This document shows positions 58,293 through 64,000 of a stretch of 64,000 nt of DNA, in pieces (the first letter of the stretch is position 1; the number at the start of each line of letters is the position of its first letter). The notes under the pieces are model-generated. The model was not told the DNA's origin. It worked only from the letters and a program-made list of their open reading frames with translations, and made no database searches. Location of the stretch: positions 845,646 to 909,645 of the forward strand of contig NC_135557.1 in assembly GCF_964340395.1 (NCBI RefSeq), given 5' to 3'. Origin of the DNA: Glandiceps talaboti (taxonomy: Eukaryota; Hemichordata; Enteropneusta; Spengelidae). A program made the position numbers and the translations under genes.

Positions 58293-59129
58293 ATGCCTCT
58301 CTGCGAAAATTTTCAGCGTTCGTTTACTTCGAAAAGTACTTTGGCGGACCATGCTGAGAAATGCAGCGGTGTAAACCCGCGTACGAGGTATAGCTGTACT
58401 CAGTGCAGGGGCTCCTACTTGATGAAGAGAGATCTGCAAAAACATGCGTGTCCTGGTCGGACACTTACGGAGAATAGGAAGGAGGTAACCCGGGTGGCAG
58501 TAACCCCCCCCCCCCACCCTTTTGTACCTGCAGAAAGTTCCACTATGGGCGGAACTAGTGATGGAACGAGAACTACGAGTCAGGATGTAGTTTCTAATGC
58601 CTTGTTTATGTCGACAGACGAGGTTGGATGTACGAGTTTAGAGGACGAGTTGGGTGCCGAACCCGACATACGACTGTGTGAAGAGTCGGAATTGTCGTCA
58701 GGTTCGGTGGAAGAAAATGTGTTGGGTATTGCTGAAGCCGAGAAGCGAGGGGAGCCATCCTACAAGGTAATCCCATTAGAACGACAGGGGCCAGACCCAC
58801 GACGAAGTCAACGTGTGATGAGCTCAACCCACATCGATCCAGGGAGTTCGACAAGTAACCACGGATTCGCTCATCTGAGCGACGGTAACTTGCCAACGAA
58901 CACCTTGCTAGAATCTGTTGAAGAGATGGTGGAAGCCCGGGAAACTCGTGAGTTCGTCGTCGGAGTAGTAACAAAGGAGAATATTTCTAAACGAGTGTAC
59001 CGTCTGAGGCCCCCGCGTACTGAATGTAATCTACCAACCGGAGACGCTGTCTCCATGGCAACCCCAACCGACTTCGCAAACGCTATTGCTGAGAACCCAG
59101 GACAGAGGAAGAAAAAAAAGAAGTCGTAA
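58293..59129 (+). CDS. extra ORF in the env position, zinc-finger-like protein
   Basis: A 278-codon intact frame between pol and the 3' LTR, with an in-frame TGA 12 bases upstream that supports the ATG at 58293. The second of two N-terminal finger-like modules has C35, C38, H51, C53. The first has C4, H20, C24 but Phe at the expected second Cys. The middle is acidic and Ser/Thr-rich. The end is strongly basic (RKKKKKS), a likely nuclear signal. No signal peptide or membrane segment is present, so it is not an envelope protein. It may bind nucleic acid. Its function is unknown. Confidence 0.6.
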   Translation: MPLCENFQRSFTSKSTLADHAEKCSGVNPRTRYSCTQCRGSYLMKRDLQKHACPGRTLTENRKEVTRVAVTPPPHPFVPAESSTMGGTSDGTRTTSQDVVSNALFMSTDEVGCTSLEDELGAEPDIRLCEESELSSGSVEENVLGIAEAEKRGEPSYKVIPLERQGPDPRRSQRVMSSTHIDPGSSTSNHGFAHLSDGNLPTNTLLESVEEMVEARETREFVVGVVTKENISKRVYRLRPPRTECNLPTGDAVSMATPTDFANAIAENPGQRKKKKKS

Positions 59130-59619
59130 AGTTTCCAGTTACACTAAAAGTGACGAGACTACGCGGATGGAAAAGCTGATATAAATTTCCTAAAAGATGG
59201 AGCTGACATATATCTACAGTGAATCGTCGACGGACCATAATTTTATGTGTGTGTAGAGAAGATGCGTCAACGAAAAAAAACTTGTGGAATATTGACTTTT
59301 GAGTTGCGAGCTAGAACTATGCGAACTTTTGAACTTTATAATTTAGACCATCTCTTTTTATTGAGATACATTAACAATATTTGAGTCGAAAGTTATTTTG
59401 GGATTTCCACGATGAAGACATTGTAAGTGTGAGTTTTATTTTCGTAATCTTTAGATTTTACCATGAACTCCAAGATGAGTAAGTATTGAGTTTCTATTTT
59501 ATTGTTTTTTTTGCATTTGGTACGTCAAACTTTGGGTACGCATATATCTATACTTTGATTAGAATGTTTCCATTATGTATTAAGTCTAGGGGGACCTAAG
59601 ACTTTTTGGTGGGGGGCTA
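59130..59619 (+). other. Gypsy 3' untranslated region with polypurine tract
   Basis: About 490 bp without a frame. GGTGGGGGGC at ~59609-59618, directly before the LTR start, is the probable plus-strand primer tract. Confidence 0.7.
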
Positions 59620-60382
59620 TGTGGCGGTCGGATGATATCCTAAGCCAAGTATATAGTGTTAGGTTGTTTTCCGTTGTTTCCTACAGTAATTACGACGTGG
59701 AGTTTGACCGGGAGTAACACTGGAAGTCGGCTACACGGTAACCTTCAGCCACGTAGGCAGGTCACATGGGGTATATTTTCCCGCTATTCCCAAACATGGA
59801 ATACGGCCTCGAAACATGAGTCTTATTTGTAGTCCATTAGCTTAATTTTGGCGGGGTTTTAGTGTATAAAAAGGGGAGAGTTTCCGAGATTTCGTTAGTC
59901 AACCTGGGGACTCACTGGATGCTGTAATTTCGGGGAGAGAGTACTCCGTACTTTCGCTATTTCGTAGCCGACTTCTCCACACTCACTGACCCGGTAAGCT
60001 ACACTAGTTAGCCCGTCGGCCTGGTTCGTATATGTGACTGTGGTAGATGCTGCACGAGTTGCGAGTTGTATAGTGGGAAACTGGACCTTGTCAATACAAA
60101 ACTAGACCTCTGTCCCTGACGTACCAAACTGCTGTCTTGTATTATCCTTTAGTCTGAAATAAAAGTGACGGTTAGTCTGAAACGTACTTGCTGTGCGTTC
60201 TGCTCGTTAAGTGTAATTTATTGGGGTGCGAGACGTTAACCTTGCTGCGATCCCCGATCGCTCCATACTTACTAAACAGATATTACGTGGACTTGGACTC
60301 ACGGGGCTATTTGCTGGTGGGACGGGGATTCGAATAAGTTCTCACGGTAGACAAATAGCACGCACGGGGCACGAGTGCGACA
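59620..60382 (+). repeat. 3' LTR
   Basis: Matches the 5' LTR over its full length with about nine base differences and two small indels. It starts TGTGGCGG and ends GCGACA, then (ATAC)n resumes. Confidence 0.95.
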
Positions 60383-60745
60383 TATACATACATACATACA
60401 TACGTACGTATGTATGTACGTGCATACATGCACACATACATACATACATACATACATACATACATACATACATACATACATACATACATACATACATACA
60501 CACATACCTACGTACGTATGTATGTACGTGCATACATGCACACATGCATACATACATACATACATACATACATACATACATACATAATACATACATACAT
60601 ACATACATACATACATACATACATACATACATACATACATACATACATACACACATACCTACGTACGTATGTATGTACGTGCATACATGCACACATACAT
60701 ACATATACATACATACATACATACATACATACATACATACATAGA
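60383..60745. repeat. (ATAC)n compound microsatellite
   Basis: CATA tetranucleotides interrupted by two near-identical TACGTACGTATGTATGTACG blocks followed by TGCATACATGCACAC. The larger ~115-bp unit is therefore itself tandemly repeated about three times. The many open frames here are artefacts. Confidence 0.97.
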
Positions 60746-60932
60746 AATGCATAAGGAACGGGTGATACAGTCCGAATCAATAAATGCAATTTTACCTTTC
60801 GATTCAAAATTCTTTATCAAGGATATCAAGGCACGGCATTATGGAATAGAACGACAACCGCGCGAGTAGTAATTAACGGTTAGGTACGCACAAAAATATG
60901 GCAAGCCGTTAAGGCCAAAAGTATCATCATAA
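60742..60932 (-). mobile_element. SINE-like dispersed repeat (copy 2)
   Basis: Reverse complement of 26048-26229 with few differences, from GAAATGCATAAGGAACGGGT to GGCCAAAAGTATCATC. CATA tetranucleotides lie on both sides in this copy. Confidence 0.65.
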
Positions 60933-60982
60933 CATACATACATACATACATACATACATACATACATACATACATACATACA
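60932..60982. repeat. (ACAT)n microsatellite
   Basis: Pure ACAT/CATA units next to the 5' side of the SINE-like copy. Confidence 0.95.
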
Positions 60983-60999
60983 AAGACTAAGAGTTATAT

Positions 61000-61885
61000 T
61001 GCCATCCACACAATAGAAATATATTAAATCCATGTGGTGTTGTTATCTATACTGTATACAGTACAGCAGTATAATGACAATAAACTTGTAGCTTTTAATC
61101 TAATATGCTATTCACCTGGTGTTAGAAAACATCATTGTTTTAAAACCTACTTATGATGCAACACTATACTCGTATACATCTTGTAGTACTGTGCAGTCAG
61201 TCAGTCAGTCAGTCAGTCAGTCAGCCAAACAAGGAAATTGCAATGCACCATGACTTGAAAGACAGTCACAGTACTTTAATATTACAAGTCATGTACATTA
61301 TAAACCAAACACAGCGTGCACAGAAGGTCTTATTCAGATAATATCATTCTCCAGGCCACAGCATAGTTTTACACTAACGCAAAATTACGTAATATTTGCG
61401 ACAGTGCCGTAAAAAGGCCTATGGTTTTACGACGATATAGGCGCTTAAATAGACGTGTATGTGTTTGTCATTGTAGTACCTTAAAAAGGATGGGTCGATC
61501 GCTTACGATTTTTAAAAAAAAGAAAGAAAAAGAAAGTAAATTTATGCGTACTTGTTGGTTATAATCATGCTAGCAACAGTCTAAATCACTTAGAAATGAG
61601 AATGAAGTCTATCAACCATGACTTAGAAACCATTTATTTTATTTAAGTCCTAAAATTTCAGCATTAAATCATAGTTTTATTCGAGATACACGTTTGTGAT
61701 GTTGCCATTTGCTATCGGTGATATCATGATGTTTTAGATGGCGTCTATTTTTAAAAATAAAATACTTTCACTGGATTGAAGGAATATAGGACGTGTCGAA
61801 TCATACCATAGAGGGGGTCATGTGAAACATAGACACAAACAACTTAATGACGATTTTCTAGGATCAGTTCAATTATCATAATTAA
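61000..61885. other. intergenic DNA, no supported gene
   Basis: AT-rich sequence with a short (CAGT)n tract at 61194-61224. No exon, RNA gene or element end is recognised. Confidence 0.45.
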
Positions 61886-62826
61886 GTGGTGAAATATTGG
61901 TCGTTCTCTGTTAATATCAACTATTTGATTTAGTGGTGAAATATTGGTCGTTCTCTGTTAATATCAACTATTTGATTTAGTGGTGAAATATTGGTCGTTC
62001 TCTGTTAATATCAACTATTTGATTTAGTGGTGAAATATTGGTCATTCTCTGTTAATATCAACTATTTGATTTAGTGGAGAAATATTGGTCGTTCTCTGTT
62101 AATATCAACTATTTGATTTAGTGGTGAAATATTGGTCGTTCTCTGTTAATATCAACTATTTGATTTAGTGGTGAAATATTGGTCGTTCCCTGTTAATATC
62201 AACTATTTGATTTAGTGGTGAAATATTGGTCGTTCTCTGTTAATATCAACTATTTGATTTAGTGGTGAAATATTGGTCGTTCCCTGTTAATATCAACTAT
62301 TTGATTTAGTGGTGAAATATTGGTCATTCTCTGTTAATATCAACTATTTGATTTAGTGGTGAAATATTGGTCGTTCCCTGTTAATATCAACTATTTGATT
62401 TAGTGGTGAAATATTGGTCATTCTCTGTTAATATCAACTATTTGATTTAGTGGTGAAATATTGGTCATTCTCTGTTAATATCAACTATTTGATTTAGTGG
62501 TGAAATATTGGTCGTTCTCTGTTAATATCAACTATTTGATTTAGTGGTGAAATATTGGTCGTTCTCTGTTAATATCAACTATTTGATTTAGTGGTGAAAT
62601 ATTGGTCATTCTCTGTTAATATCAACTATTTGATTTAGTGGTGAAATATTGGTCGTTCTCTGTTAATATCAACTATTTGATTTAGTGGTGAAATATTGGT
62701 CATTCTCTGTTAATATCAACTATTTGATTTAGTGGTGAAATATTGGTCATTCTCTGTTAATATCAACTATTTGATTTAGTGGTGAAATATTGGTCGTTCT
62801 CTGTTAATATCAACTATTTGATTTAG
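61886..62826 (+). repeat. 47-bp tandem satellite, 20 copies
   Basis: The unit is GTGGTGAAATATTGGTCGTT followed by CTCTGTTAATATCAACTATT and TGATTTA. Twenty units fit 941 bp without an indel. Variation is nearly confined to GTCGTT versus GTCATT and to CTCTG versus CCCTG, with one GGAGAAA unit. Near-identity indicates a recent expansion. Confidence 0.97.
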
Positions 62827-63054
62827 ATTTGACTTATTTCAGCAGAAGAAAAAGATTTCAATATACAGAAAACAATTACAACAGATAAAATAAATGTTAT
62901 TGTGTTGGGATAACACAGAAAAGTTAAAAACTTGTATCCACTGTGGTCCCACATAGAACAGACAAACTCAATTTTACCAAAATACAGATTAAACTCACAT
63001 GAGACAAAACAACAATCAATAAAAAAGAAAGTCATCCTTTACACATCGATCCAT

Positions 63055-63242
63055 TAAATCATAAAAATATCCCTTTTCAACCTTTTCTTAAAGAGAGTAC
63101 TAGATGTTACGCTCTGTACATTACTTGGCACTTTGTTCCATTCCACACTGGCTGTATAAACAATACTATTCTGATAAAACCCCAAAATATATAGAACAAT
63201 GGCGCTGTAACGTTTGTGACAATTAAAAAAAGGTTTATCCAC
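63055..63242 (-). pseudogene. LINE C-terminal remnant
   Basis: The minus strand reads FYQNSIVYTASVEWNKVPSN, then VQSVTSSTLFKKRLKRDIF. This resembles the WNxLPxxVRxxxxxxxFKKxLK end of CR1/Jockey-type LINEs. It has about 60 codons and no upstream RT. Confidence 0.45.
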
Positions 63243-63249
63243 ACCTACC

Positions 63250-63594
63250 TATCCATCATCAACTATAAACCAGTCTGAGATAAAAACAAAACAAAACAAA
63301 ACAAAACAAACAAACTTCCTTACACAAATACATCCAAAAAGAAAAATGTCTTTATTCTATGAGCACTGAAAATTGTTCACTACTATGGTTGTCATTTTAA
63401 TGTAGAATCGATTTTTCTGGGACAATCGGGTGTACTTGATGCCAAATTACCCCCAAAATATGTAGCACAATGGCGCTGTAACGTTTGTGATAATTTAAAC
63501 AAAATGTTTATCCACACCTACCTATCCATCTTTAATTGGTGTTACCCATGCAATAATGTACCGTTATTTTAGTGTTGCTGTGTGCAATTTCTTA
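63250..63594. other. intergenic DNA with a duplicated block
   Basis: AATGGCGCTGTAACGTTTGT and TTTATCCACACCTACCTATC at 63197-63255 recur at 63470-63530. There is a local direct duplication ~270 bp apart and an (AAAAC)n tract at 63285-63313. No gene. Confidence 0.5.
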
Positions 63595-63725
63595 GCTGCA
63601 GAGTGTCTATAAAACATGTTTGTCTACTTGCCTATCTGCCAATATTGTTACCTTTGCCATATACACCTTTATTTGGTTGTTGCTATGGGTGCGATCTTGT
63701 TGCTAGACAAACATTGGATCATTTA
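63595..63725 (-). repeat. family R single unit
   Basis: TTGGTTGTTGCTATGGGTGC, TTGTTGCTAGACAAACATT and ATTTATTAAATGTTTCTCTG match the units at 7740-8340, in the same orientation. Confidence 0.6.
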
Positions 63726-63769
63726 TTAAATGTTTCTCTGCATGCCTACCGATTTTGCAATATGCCTAA

Positions 63770-63945
63770 TTGCCAATGATGGCTAATTACAGAAATTAGG
63801 CTTTAGTTAATGATAGGTAATTATGGTAATTAGGCTTTAGCCAATGACAGGTGTTATGGTAATTAGGCTTTATATTAGCCAATGACACATATTATGGTAA
63901 TTAGGCTTTAGCCAATGACAGATATTATTACTATTAGGCTTTAGG
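63770..63945. repeat. ~40-bp tandem repeat with TTAGGCTTTAGCCAATGACA
   Basis: Four to five units with GGTAATTAGGCTTTAGCCAA and a short variable TGACAGGTATTAT tail. The same GGTAATTAGGC string occurs in family B. Confidence 0.8.
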
Positions 63946-63947
63946 TA

Positions 63948-63948
63948 T

Positions 63949-64000
<52 letters not shown>
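63948..64000. repeat. (TC)n microsatellite at window end
   Basis: Pure TC dinucleotides running to the last base, so the tract continues outside the window. Confidence 0.95.

Larger units (their letters stand above)
51106..60382 (+). mobile_element. Gypsy-type LTR retrotransposon, young but defective
   Basis: A 9.28-kb element with LTRs of 764 and 763 bp that start TG and end CA, differing at about nine substitutions and two indels. Flanks suggest a 4-bp TATA duplication (51102-51105, 60383-60386), hard to prove in a microsatellite. Order: LTR, primer site, gag, protease, RT, RNase H, integrase, an extra zinc-finger ORF, purine tract, LTR. RT-RNaseH-integrase order defines Metaviridae/Gypsy. 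Gag has a frame break and a palindromic insertion, and pol has one frameshift and two stops, so it cannot move on its own. Confidence 0.95.

Noticed and set aside
58068-58517. 149-codon minus-strand frame
   Set aside because: It overlaps the zinc-finger-like ORF on the element's coding strand and shows no domain. Treated as a shadow.

Overview
The window is non-coding-rich nuclear DNA from a metazoan, most likely a marine invertebrate. The reasons are a Tx1-type LINE, a Gypsy LTR retrotransposon, Penelope-type hammerhead motifs, Harbinger-like transposons with TTA/TAA target duplications, large satellites and abundant microsatellites. There are no operons, ribosomal RNA genes or clear tRNA genes. 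I cannot name the species from sequence alone. Almost all the long reading frames belong to mobile elements. The only hints of host coding sequence are a short possible first exon at 26550-26730 and a phase-compatible piece near 29682.

Layout. 1-2934 is a 43-bp satellite with an 18-unit higher-order repeat. 2935-9500 is AT-rich and holds a decayed hAT/ZNF862-like pseudogene, fold-back elements and a dispersed ~118-bp repeat. 9516-11919 is a Harbinger-like element (family C) carrying 44 copies of a 35-bp satellite. 12451-13145 is a GC-rich inverted-repeat element. 13609-15730 holds fragments of families C, A and P. 15913-21801 is a full-length Tx1-like LINE on the minus strand with both ORFs open, lying between (GAT)n tracts. 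21803-24020 holds a large trinucleotide block and an element with hairpin ends. 24020-29600 holds microsatellites, a SINE-like repeat, a 57-bp repeat and an intact family A element (27319-29352). 29745-31995 is a decayed second LINE.

33321-47570 reads as a single family C element of about 14 kb. It contains element D (33431-34830) and element A3 (35215-41374). A3 is itself split by a hammerhead-bearing Penelope-like insert (35812-36575), by element B2 (37511-39868, which in turn contains element P2) and by element B1 (40300-41219). The remaining body of the C element is about 167 copies of the same 35-bp satellite as at 9.7 kb, in the opposite orientation. C, D, A2 and A3 all have matching 3-bp TAA or TTA duplications at both ends.

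47590-51105 holds an A fragment, another inverted-repeat element and microsatellites. 51106-60382 is a Gypsy-type LTR retrotransposon. Its LTRs are about 98-99% identical, it has a tRNA-Leu primer site, gag and pol are broken by frameshifts and two stops, a perfect 71-bp-arm palindrome sits inside gag, and an extra zinc-finger-like ORF lies where env would be. 60383-64000 holds microsatellites, a second SINE-like copy, a 20-copy 47-bp satellite, a LINE remnant and small repeats.

The elements do not form a pathway. They record successive insertions, and the two satellite arrays appear to have grown inside copies of one DNA transposon family.
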